Shown in pieces: positions 1 to 6,717 of a stretch of DNA of 6,717 nt. Under the pieces are notes generated by a model. It was not told the origin of the DNA and did not search any database. It saw only the letters and a program-made list of their open reading frames with translations. A program made the position numbers and the translations under genes. Every line of letters starts with the position of its first letter. Position 1 is the stretch's first letter. Origin of the DNA: Paracoccaceae bacterium (GTDB lineage Bacteria > Pseudomonadota > Alphaproteobacteria > Rhodobacterales > Rhodobacteraceae); NCBI GenBank assembly GCA_003545125.1, contig DQCI01000298.1, positions 15,409-22,125 on the forward strand, read 5' to 3'.

Positions 1-1200
1 ATTGGCCGCGGGCACCTTGAAGCCATCGAAGCCAAGCTCGTATTCCTTCATGCCGCGGTAGCCCAGCACTTCGATCTCGCCGCCGGTCATGCCTTCGGTC
101 GGGAAGTCCTCCGTCTCGGTGCCCGGCTGCTTCTCGGCGATGAACATCGACAACCCGCGGTGATCCTGGGATGCCGGATCGGTACGGGCAAGCAAGGTCA
201 TCACGTTGGCGCGTGCCGCGTGGGTGATCCAGGTTTTGTTGCCGGTCACCACGTAGTCGTCGCCGGCCTTCACCGCGCGGGTGCGCAGTGCGCCGAGGTC
301 GGAGCCGGTATTGGGCTCGGTGAAGACGGCGGTGGGCAGCACCTCGGCGGCCGAGATTTTCGGCAGCCAGTGCTGTTTCTGGTCTTCGGTGCCGCCCGCG
401 AGGATCAGCTCGGCGGCAATCTCGCTGCGGGTGCCGAGCGAGCCGACGCCGATGTAGCCGCGCGACAGTTCTTCGGAGACCACCACCATCGAGGCCTTCG
501 ACATGCCGAGCCCGCCGAATTCCTCGGGGATGGTGAGGCCGAAGACGCCCATTTCGGCGAGCTCCTCGATGATATCCATCGGGATCAGCTCGTCTTTCAG
601 GTGCCACTCATGCGCATTGGGGGCGACACGGTCGTCGGTGTAGCGGCGGAATTGCTCGCGGATCATCTCGAGCTCTTCGTCGAGCCCGGTGGCGCCGAAG
701 GTGGCGTGGCCGGCGTTGTCCTGCATCAGGGTGACCAGGCGGGCCCGGGCGGCGGGGCTGTTGCCTTGCGTCGCGAGTGTCATCACCGCGGGCTGCATCA
801 GCGCGCCGATCTCCTGTGGTGCGACGAACATGTCGATGAGCTTGGCGGTCTCGTTCTGGCTCATCGGGATGCCGCCCTGGATCTGCCAGAGGTATTCCCC
901 GAAGGCGATCTGGTGGATGAGCTGCTCGATCTCGCCGAACTTTCCCGCGGCCGACAGGGCCTCGGCCCATTTCTGCATCTGCCGCAGCGCCTCGACGTAT
1001 GTCGCCAGCCAGGCGAGCGCATGGGCGGCCGACTGATGTTCCTCGAGCTTCGTGCCCGACACCTTGCCGTCCTCGCTGACCGCGTCGCGGATGCGGACGG
1101 TGGCGCTTGCCAGCACCACTTCGACGGGGTCGATGGCGCTCCGGGTGAGGTCGAGAAGGTGGTCGAGAATGGGCGCGGGCATGGGCGTGTCCTTGGGCAT
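1..1200 (-). CDS. mcd: Methylsuccinyl-CoA dehydrogenase, 3' end beyond window (partial)
   Basis: This is an acyl-CoA dehydrogenase family flavoenzyme. Mcd oxidises (2S)-methylsuccinyl-CoA to mesaconyl-CoA in the ethylmalonyl-CoA pathway of acetyl-CoA assimilation (cytoplasm, FAD). The frame is open from the start at 1200 to the window edge (400 codons). Residues 1-170 form a helical extension absent from ordinary acyl-CoA dehydrogenases but typical of Mcd, containing AHALAWLATYVEALRQMQ. Residues 171-290 are the dehydrogenase N-terminal domain (FGLTIPEEFGGLGMS). Residues 291-400 start the beta domain, with the flavin-binding signature FTEPNTGSDLGALRTRA. The C-terminal domain with the catalytic glutamate lies outside the window. 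The ATG at 1200 has AGGAG 13 nt upstream; an in-frame ATG at 1182 has AAGGA at 7 nt spacing and is a real alternative. The upstream neighbour is a divergent permease gene. The family call is very secure. The Mcd call rests on the N-terminal extension and remembered resemblance. Confidence 0.88.
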   Translation of the reverse strand, partial: MPKDTPMPAPILDHLLDLTRSAIDPVEVVLASATVRIRDAVSEDGKVSGTKLEEHQSAAHALAWLATYVEALRQMQKWAEALSAAGKFGEIEQLIHQIAFGEYLWQIQGGIPMSQNETAKLIDMFVAPQEIGALMQPAVMTLATQGNSPAARARLVTLMQDNAGHATFGATGLDEELEMIREQFRRYTDDRVAPNAHEWHLKDELIPMDIIEELAEMGVFGLTIPEEFGGLGMSKASMVVVSEELSRGYIGVGSLGTRSEIAAELILAGGTEDQKQHWLPKISAAEVLPTAVFTEPNTGSDLGALRTRAVKAGDDYVVTGNKTWITHAARANVMTLLARTDPASQDHRGLSMFIAEKQPGTETEDFPTEGMTGGEIEVLGYRGMKEYELGFDGFKVPAAN

Positions 1201-1273
1201 GGTCTGGTCCGGGCTCCTGGGCAGCGTCTGGTCGGTTTGAGGTCGCGCGCTCCCCTCTGGAACTGTCCCGTTC

Positions 1274-1302
1274 GTGATAGGTATTTTGCAACTGCAGCGC
1301 AA
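1274..1302 (-). promoter_or_regulatory. Candidate sigma-70-type promoter of mcd
   Basis: On the minus strand, TTGCGC (1302-1297) and TATCAC (1279-1274) are separated by 17 bases and would start transcription near 1267, leaving a leader of about 65 nt before the mcd ATG. The hexamers match the consensus at only 3/6 and 4/6, so this is a suggestion. On the plus strand the same stretch reads TTTTGCAACTGCAGCGCAAT, with two direct GCAA cores 11 bp apart (1288-1291 and 1299-1302), which could be a regulator site overlapping the -35 box. Confidence 0.35.
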
Positions 1303-1325
1303 TAAAAAGTCATGAACTGCGATGT

Positions 1326-1340
1326 GAATGTACGAATGTA
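1326..1340 (+). repeat. Tandem direct repeat GAATGTA x2
   Basis: GAATGTA occurs at 1326-1332 and again at 1334-1340, separated by one C, in the divergent region between mcd and the permease gene. It lies about 80-90 bases before the permease start. An 8-bp-period direct repeat could be a binding site for a dimeric regulator, but a chance repeat is possible. No partner protein can be named. Confidence 0.4.
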
Positions 1341-1416
1341 ACTCTGAGGAAAGCGTTTTCCCGGGCGCATAAAGCCGCTATGAACGGTGCGGGGAATGGA
1401 ACACAGACGGGGCGAT

Positions 1417-2187
1417 ATGCTGGGAATCATGGCAGATATGCCCCTCGACCTGCTGTTTGCAGCCGCGGGAATCACGCTGATGGCGGGCTTCGTCAAGGGC
1501 GCGGTCGGCTTCGCGATGCCGATGATCATGATTTCCGGCCTGGGGTCGTTGTTCCCCCCGGAGATCGCACTTGCAGCATTGATCCTGCCCACCTTCATCG
1601 CGAACCTCATCCAAAGCTTGGGCGACGGTCTGGCTGTGGCGCGCGACGTCGTCAGACGGTTCTGGATATTCATTGTCATGATGCTGATTTTTCTCGCCTC
1701 CTCGGCGCAGCTCGTGAACCTGATCCCCGACCAGATCCTGTTCCTGATCATCGGTGCGCCGGTCGTCGCCTTCGCACTCTTTCAGCTGGGCGGGTGGCGA
1801 TTGCGCCTCGACCCCGTCAACCGGCTGCGCGACGAGCTGACGCTGGGCGGGCTCGCGGGTTTCGTCGGCGGTCTGTCGGCGGTCTGGGGGCCGCCGCTGG
1901 TGGCCTACCTGGTGGCAATCGATGTGGAGAAGCGCGAGGCGATCCGCGCGCAGGGCGTGATCTACGGTCTCGGCGCGCTGGCGCTGCTGATCGCGCACCT
2001 GGAATCCGGCGTACTCAACGCGGCCACCCTGCCGCTCTCCGCCGCGGCGATCCCACCGGCGCTGGCGGGTCTCTGGCTCGGCAGCCGGCTGCACAACCGC
2101 ATGCCGCAGGCCACGTTCCGCCGGGCGATGCTCGTGGTGCTGGCGGTGGCCGGGTTCAACCTGGTCCGGCGCGGGCTGATGGGGTGA
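1417..2187 (+). CDS. TauE/SafE (TSUP) family membrane permease
   Basis: This is a multi-pass inner-membrane transporter of about 256 residues, the usual length for the TSUP (formerly DUF81) family, whose members include sulfite and sulfoacetate exporters. The two family repeats are visible. The first, near residues 23-42, reads AGFVKGAVGFAMPMIMISG, followed by a hydrophobic LAALILPTFIANLIQS segment. The second, near 143-166, reads GGLAGFVGGLSAVWGPPLVA. Other hydrophobic stretches lie near residues 83-97, 107-125, 182-194, 205-222 and 236-250. The start is uncertain: in-frame candidates are GTG 1387, ATG 1396, ATG 1417, ATG 1429 and ATG 1438, and none has a strong Shine-Dalgarno. I chose 1417 because GACGGGG lies 4 nt upstream and only a short tail precedes the first membrane segment. 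The substrate cannot be read from the sequence. The gene is divergent to mcd and convergent with pckA. Confidence 0.9.
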   Translation: MLGIMADMPLDLLFAAAGITLMAGFVKGAVGFAMPMIMISGLGSLFPPEIALAALILPTFIANLIQSLGDGLAVARDVVRRFWIFIVMMLIFLASSAQLVNLIPDQILFLIIGAPVVAFALFQLGGWRLRLDPVNRLRDELTLGGLAGFVGGLSAVWGPPLVAYLVAIDVEKREAIRAQGVIYGLGALALLIAHLESGVLNAATLPLSAAAIPPALAGLWLGSRLHNRMPQATFRRAMLVVLAVAGFNLVRRGLMG

Positions 2188-2251
2188 CGCTGCTGCGCCG
2201 GCGTGGGGTTGTCGCGGCGGGCACGCATTTCAACCCTGTTTCTGTCCGTTT

Positions 2252-2289
2252 GGTTTCCTAGGAAACCGCCCCCAGTTTCCTAGGAAACT
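2252..2289. repeat. Twin perfect 16-bp palindromes, candidate protein-binding sites
   Basis: GGTTTCCTAGGAAACC (2252-2267) and AGTTTCCTAGGAAACT (2274-2289) are both perfect inverted repeats sharing the 14-bp core GTTTCCTAGGAAAC. Their centres are 22 bp apart, close to two helical turns, so dimers bound at both would face the same side of the DNA. A further half-site, TAGGAA, follows at 2289-2294. Three CTAG tetramers fall in 34 bases. The flanking GTTTC/GAAAC arms equal those of the ParB site parS, and TTTCC/GGAAA equals those of the Noc site; only the centre differs. The location between two 3' ends gives no obvious promoter to control. The palindromes are certain; the binding protein is unknown. 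Confidence 0.9.
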
Positions 2290-2480
2290 AGGAACTTATC
2301 CGGGTCTGAAAACCCTTTCCATAACAACCTTCTACCTACGCGCTGCCTTGTCGTCCGGCATAACTCGTCAACGAAACGCACTGCCTACTCCGCCACGAGA
2401 CAACCGCAACGCGGGCCTGCCTATCCGGTTCGAGGTTGGCCCAGGACGTGCCTGTTCTGCCAAGGTCCAGGCCTCAGAGC

Positions 2481-2508
2481 AAACGCCCCGACTCCGGGAG
2501 CCGGGGCG
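2481..2508 (-). terminator. Rho-independent terminator of pckA
   Basis: On the minus strand, 25 nt after the pckA stop, CGCCCCG (2508-2502) pairs with CGGGGCG (2490-2484). The stem continues through a G-U wobble and three more pairs (CTC/GAG) to a three-base CCG loop, giving about 11 pairs. It is followed at once by TTT and then GCTC. The T-tract is short, but the position and GC-rich stem fit a terminator. The plus-strand side lacks a T-run, so it would act mainly on pckA. Confidence 0.8.
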
Positions 2509-2533
2509 CGTCACTTCGAGTCTGAACCGGCGC

Positions 2534-4141
<1,608 letters not shown>

Positions 4142-4254
4142 CTGTTGCTCCTTGTACCCACCGGTGAAACGGCCGGGGTTTGGGGTCTGAAAGATGCGCG
4201 AAGGGCAGTCTCGCGCTGTGCCGCAACCGCGATGCTGCAGTGCGACATTTTCTT

Positions 4255-4282
4255 GCTATAACATGGGCTCAGGAGGATGGAA
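4255..4282 (-). promoter_or_regulatory. Candidate pckA promoter with extended -10
   Basis: The minus strand reads TGTTATAGC (4263-4255), which is an extended -10 (TG, one base, then TATAGC). A poor -35-like TTCCAT lies 16 bases upstream (4282-4277). Transcription would start near 4248, giving a leader of about 107 nt. A weak -35 with an upstream operator is the usual arrangement of an activator-dependent promoter, but this is read by eye only. Confidence 0.35.
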
Positions 4283-4296
4283 CCGTTCTTGGAAGG

Positions 4297-4308
4297 CGTT
4301 AGCGCTAC
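4297..4308. promoter_or_regulatory. LacI-family operator-like palindrome upstream of pckA
   Basis: CGTTAGCGCTAC contains the perfect 8-bp palindrome TAGCGCTA (4300-4307) and matches 10 of 14 positions of a generic LacI-family operator, TGTTAGCGCTAACA. Its centre is about 55 bases upstream of the proposed pckA start point, a typical activator position. In Rhodobacter the LacI-family regulator CceR is reported to control central carbon genes including gluconeogenesis, so a CceR-type site here is plausible. The right arm is imperfect and the match could be chance. Confidence 0.35.
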
Positions 4309-4492
4309 AGTCCGGCTGTTTGCGCAACCACTGTCAACGATCCGAGACCTATGCCGCAATTTTGCCATTAGTGATGCGTATTTGACTCACAAGGGACGCC
4401 GAATCGCCCTTCTGTGTTGCTTCTGCCAGTCAAACTGGATTGTATGCGCGGAAAAACAGGCACATAGAACGAAGAGCAGAGGATTTCTCAAT

Positions 4493-5194
4493 ATGTCGAG
4501 AATTGCCTTGGTGGACGACGACAGGAATATTCTGACGTCGGTCTCCATGACCCTTGAAGCCGAAGGCTTCGAAGTGGAAACATACAACGACGGCCAGGCT
4601 GCCCTGGACGCTTTCAACAAGCGTCTTCCGGACATGGCCGTGTTCGATATCAAGATGCCCCGGATGGACGGGATGGACCTGCTTCAGCGGGTGCGTCAGA
4701 AGACCGCCATGCCGGTGATCTTCCTCACCTCGAAGGACGACGAGATCGACGAGGTGCTGGGCCTGCGCATGGGGGCCGACGACTACGTCAAGAAGCCCTT
4801 CAGCCAGCGCCTGCTGGTCGAACGCATCCGTGCGCTTCTGCGCCGGCAGGAAGCGATCGAGGGCGTGGTGATGCCCGATACCGAGGAAAACAAGGTGATG
4901 CAGCGCGGCCATCTGACGATGGATCCGCTGCGCCACGCGGTCACCTGGAAAGGGCTCGACGTGTCGCTGACCGTCACCGAGTTCCTCCTGCTCCAGGCGC
5001 TCGCACAGCGGCCCGGCTTCGTCAAAAGCCGTGACCAACTCATGGATGTCGCGTATGACGATCAGGTCTACGTGGACGACCGGACCATCGACAGCCACAT
5101 CAAGCGGCTGCGCAAGAAGATGCGCATGGTCGATGACGAGTTTTCCGCGATCGAGACACTCTACGGCATTGGATACCGCTACAACGAAGAGTAG
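4493..5194 (+). CDS. chvI: Two-component response regulator ChvI (OmpR/PhoB family)
   Basis: This is a cytoplasmic DNA-binding response regulator of 233 residues, partner of the ChvG kinase encoded downstream. The receiver domain (about 1-118) has the acidic pocket Asp8-Asp10 in LVDDD, phospho-acceptor Asp52 in [12 protein letters not shown], Thr79 in IFLTS and Lys101 in VKKPF. The C-terminal winged-helix DNA-binding domain (about 135-231) shows [17 protein letters not shown], the recognition-helix region [16 protein letters not shown] and the closing YGIGYRY. The ATG at 4493 is preceded by AGAGGA at 9 nt spacing; the frame extends upstream to 4277 but that part has no family resemblance, and 233 residues is the normal ChvI length. 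ChvI homologues (ExoS-ChvI, BvrR) control envelope and acid responses. It is 42 nt from chvG and surely co-transcribed. Confidence 0.96.
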   Translation: MSRIALVDDDRNILTSVSMTLEAEGFEVETYNDGQAALDAFNKRLPDMAVFDIKMPRMDGMDLLQRVRQKTAMPVIFLTSKDDEIDEVLGLRMGADDYVKKPFSQRLLVERIRALLRRQEAIEGVVMPDTEENKVMQRGHLTMDPLRHAVTWKGLDVSLTVTEFLLLQALAQRPGFVKSRDQLMDVAYDDQVYVDDRTIDSHIKRLRKKMRMVDDEFSAIETLYGIGYRYNEE

Positions 5195-5224
5195 TATCTG
5201 TGCCGCAGGGGGGGATAGAGGTTC

Positions 5225-5229
5225 GGAGG
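5225..5229 (+). promoter_or_regulatory. Shine-Dalgarno that sets the chvG GTG start
   Basis: GGAGG ends 7 nt before GTG 5237. An in-frame TTG at 5234 would have only 4 nt spacing, and an in-frame TAG at 5216-5218 rules out any start further upstream. This makes GTG 5237 the best choice. Confidence 0.85.
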
Positions 5230-5236
5230 CGCTTTG

Positions 5237-6717
5237 GTGCGCGATACTAAAGGCACGCGCGAAGACACCGAGGTGGTGTTGGGCGAGGACTGGGTCACAA
5301 CCCCGTCCTCGGTCGATGCGGAATTGCGCGAAGGCCGCAAGCGCCGCAGCCTGATCGCGATCAACCGCTCCCCGCTGGCGCGCAAGATCATCATCTTCAA
5401 CCTTCTGGGCCTCGTCGTTCTTGTCGGCGGGGTTCTTTACCTCAACCCGTTCCGCGAAAGCCTGCTCTACCAGCGCGAACAGGGGCTGGTGATGGCGGTC
5501 GAGATCGTCGCGGATGTGTTCGAGGTCCAGCAGGGCGTTCCGACCGAGCCAGGCGGCCCGGTCGGCACCGGTTTGACCAGCGAGGCCGTCGACGCGGCGC
5601 TTGCCGATATCCGGATCCGCGACGGCAGCGATGTCATGGTCTTCAGCCCCGACGGCGGCTTGCTCGGCCAGACCGCGCGCCGGTCTGCGGAGGTGCAGCG
5701 CACGGTGGTCGGGCTCGAGCGCGAACAGGGTGCGACGCTCATCACCGATGGGCTCAGCCGGGTCTGGGACGTGATTGCCGGGCTGATTGCGGCCGCCAAT
5801 GACGTCGGCGAGGTGCAATACGACGTCGAACTGCAAGCGCGCGAGCTTCTCGGCGATGTGTTTGCCGGAAACACCAAGATCGCCAGCATCCGCGCGCCTT
5901 ACGGCGAAAGCGCCTATGTCGTGGCCACCCCGGTTCTCATCGACGGCGAGGTAATCGGCGCCGTCGCTCTGTCGAGCCCGGGCGGGCTGGTCGACGAACT
6001 GGTGCGCGCCGAGCGCGAACAGATCCTGCAGATGTTCATCATCGCGATCCTGGTCTCCATCGGCCTCAGCCTGGTGCTGGCCTCGACCATCGCCAATCCG
6101 CTTGCCGACCTGGCCGCCGCCGCCGAGATCGGCCGCGACAAGAACTCGCGCCGGGTCAACCCCGGCCGGGTGCGGATCCCCGACCTCACGGCGCGGCCCG
6201 ACGAGATCGGCCGGCTGTCGAAGGCGCTGCGCGGCATGGTCGCGGCGCTCTACGACCGGATTGACGCCAACGAACAATTCGCCGCCGATGTGGCACACGA
6301 GATCAAGAACCCGCTCGCGTCTCTGCGCTCCGCCATCGGCTCGCTCCGGTTCGTCAAGAAGGAAGAGCAGCGCGACAAGCTGCTCGACGTGATCGACCAC
6401 GACGTGCGCCGCCTCGACCGGCTGGTGAGCGACATTTCCAACGCCTCGCGGCTCGACTCGGAGCTGGTGAAGGAAGAGGAAGAGGCGTTCGATCTCATCA
6501 AGATGCTGCGCAACCTGACCGAATACCTCGGCGGCGAAGCGCATCAGAAGGGCGTCGACTTCATCACCGACCTGGCGTCGAGTTCGATCGTCATCACCGG
6601 GCTCGAGGCGCGGCTGGCGCAGGTTTTCGTCAACCTCATCACCAACGCGATCAGCTTCTGCGAAGAGGGTGACGCGATCCGGGTCTGGGCCCGCCAGCGC
6701 GAAAACCGCGTGCTGGT
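5237..6717 (+). CDS. chvG: Sensor histidine kinase ChvG, 3' end beyond window (partial)
   Basis: This inner-membrane sensor kinase phosphorylates ChvI. The first 493 codons are present. Residues 1-48 are a charged cytoplasmic tail. Residues 50-69 are membrane segment 1 (IIIFNLLGLVVLVGGVLYL). Residues 70-263 form a large periplasmic sensor domain. Residues 265-285 are membrane segment 2 (MFIIAILVSIGLSLVLA). A HAMP linker follows (about 286-340, with the conserved DEIGRL). The dimerisation domain carries the H-box FAADVAHEIKNPLASLRSA with phospho-acceptor His354. The ATPase domain begins with the N-box NLITNAISF, with Asn470. The glycine boxes lie past the window edge. The gene starts with GTG, chosen from its GGAGG spacing and an upstream in-frame stop. 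By conserved synteny hprK and the nitrogen-PTS genes may follow, but they are not in view. The frame is intact. Confidence 0.96.
   Translation, partial: MRDTKGTREDTEVVLGEDWVTTPSSVDAELREGRKRRSLIAINRSPLARKIIIFNLLGLVVLVGGVLYLNPFRESLLYQREQGLVMAVEIVADVFEVQQGVPTEPGGPVGTGLTSEAVDAALADIRIRDGSDVMVFSPDGGLLGQTARRSAEVQRTVVGLEREQGATLITDGLSRVWDVIAGLIAAANDVGEVQYDVELQARELLGDVFAGNTKIASIRAPYGESAYVVATPVLIDGEVIGAVALSSPGGLVDELVRAEREQILQMFIIAILVSIGLSLVLASTIANPLADLAAAAEIGRDKNSRRVNPGRVRIPDLTARPDEIGRLSKALRGMVAALYDRIDANEQFAADVAHEIKNPLASLRSAIGSLRFVKKEEQRDKLLDVIDHDVRRLDRLVSDISNASRLDSELVKEEEEAFDLIKMLRNLTEYLGGEAHQKGVDFITDLASSSIVITGLEARLAQVFVNLITNAISFCEEGDAIRVWARQRENRVL

Larger units (their letters stand above)
2188..2533. 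other. Intergenic region between two convergent genes
   Basis: This 346-base gap separates the permease stop from the pckA stop. It contains the twin palindrome (2252-2289) and the pckA terminator (2481-2508). A weak hairpin follows the permease stop: GCGTG at 2201-2205 can pair with CACGC at 2222-2226, followed by ATTT, and may end the permease transcript. Between 2300 and 2480 the plus strand is C- and A-rich. One modest stem is possible there (GGGCC 2413-2417 with GGCCC 2438-2442). I see no tRNA fold and no convincing small coding region; frames that cross it only run on antisense to pckA. Confidence 0.7.
4142..4492. other. Divergent pckA/chvI regulatory region
   Basis: These 351 bases must hold the control regions of both pckA (leftward) and chvI (rightward). 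On the pckA side I see the Shine-Dalgarno (4148-4153), a candidate extended -10 near 4255-4263 and an operator-like palindrome at 4297-4308. On the chvI side there is a Shine-Dalgarno AGAGGA (4478-4483), but only weak promoter hexamers (for example TTGCTT 4417-4422 and TTGTAT 4440-4445, 17 bases apart), so I make no chvI promoter call. Base composition is visibly more AT-rich than in the genes. Short open frames here lack family features. Confidence 0.75.

Noticed and set aside
160..1305. Plus-strand open frame of 381 codons opposite mcd
   Set aside because: It is the antisense shadow of mcd; the translated product is Gly/His/Asp-rich and has no domain features.
1356..1366. TTTTCCCGGGC resembling half of a Noc site
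   Set aside because: Only CCCGGG is symmetrical; the right arm does not match, so it is not comparable to the perfect palindromes at 2252-2289.
1380..2261. Alternative plus-strand frame overlapping the permease
   Set aside because: It is Arg/Gly/Ala-rich with no membrane pattern, whereas the frame ending at 2187 gives clear TSUP repeats and membrane segments.
2424..2445. GGTTCGA motif suggesting a tRNA T-loop
   Set aside because: The flanking bases do not form a T-stem and no acceptor, D or anticodon arms can be found.
4159..4166. CACCGGTG palindrome next to the pckA ribosome site
   Set aside because: An 8-bp GC-rich palindrome is expected often by chance in this DNA and there is no second copy or motif match.
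4277..4492. N-terminal extension of ChvI from the upstream ATG
   Set aside because: The extra 72 residues have no family resemblance, while ATG 4493 has a Shine-Dalgarno and gives the normal ChvI length.
4430..6544. Minus-strand open frame of 704 codons across chvI and chvG
   Set aside because: It is antisense to two intact, clearly recognisable genes, and its His-, Asp- and Val-rich composition is typical of a shadow frame in GC-rich sequence.

Overview
The window looks like chromosome from a high-GC alphaproteobacterium, most likely of the Rhodobacterales (Roseobacter/Rhodobacter group). The reasons are a methylsuccinyl-CoA dehydrogenase with its characteristic N-terminal extension, and pckA lying divergent to chvI-chvG, a gene order conserved in many alphaproteobacteria. 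Gene identities come from reading the translated proteins; no database search was possible.

Layout. Positions 1-1200 (minus) hold the first 400 codons of mcd, an FAD enzyme of the ethylmalonyl-CoA pathway, cut off by the window edge. A divergent intergenic region of about 200 bases carries a candidate mcd promoter and short repeats. Positions 1417-2187 (plus) encode a TauE/SafE (TSUP) family permease. A 346-base gap between the convergent permease and pckA genes holds two near-identical perfect 16-bp palindromes and the pckA terminator. Positions 2534-4141 (minus) encode ATP-dependent PEP carboxykinase. A 351-base divergent regulatory region follows, with a candidate pckA promoter and a LacI-type operator-like palindrome. 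Positions 4493-5194 (plus) encode the response regulator ChvI, and 5237 to the right edge encodes the sensor kinase ChvG, cut off before its ATP-binding glycine boxes.

How the genes fit together. Mcd helps convert acetyl-CoA to C4 intermediates, and PckA draws oxaloacetate off to PEP for gluconeogenesis, so both serve growth on acetate-like or organic-acid substrates. ChvG-ChvI is an envelope/acid-responsive two-component system that in other alphaproteobacteria sits beside pckA and the hprK/pts nitrogen-PTS genes. The permease substrate is unknown.

Most of the window is ordinary core metabolism and signalling. The one feature not explained by the genes is the twin palindrome at 2252-2289. 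It sits between two gene 3' ends, where a classical operator would have no obvious target, and resembles ParB/Noc-type binding sites in architecture. I see no evidence for a new multi-gene system.
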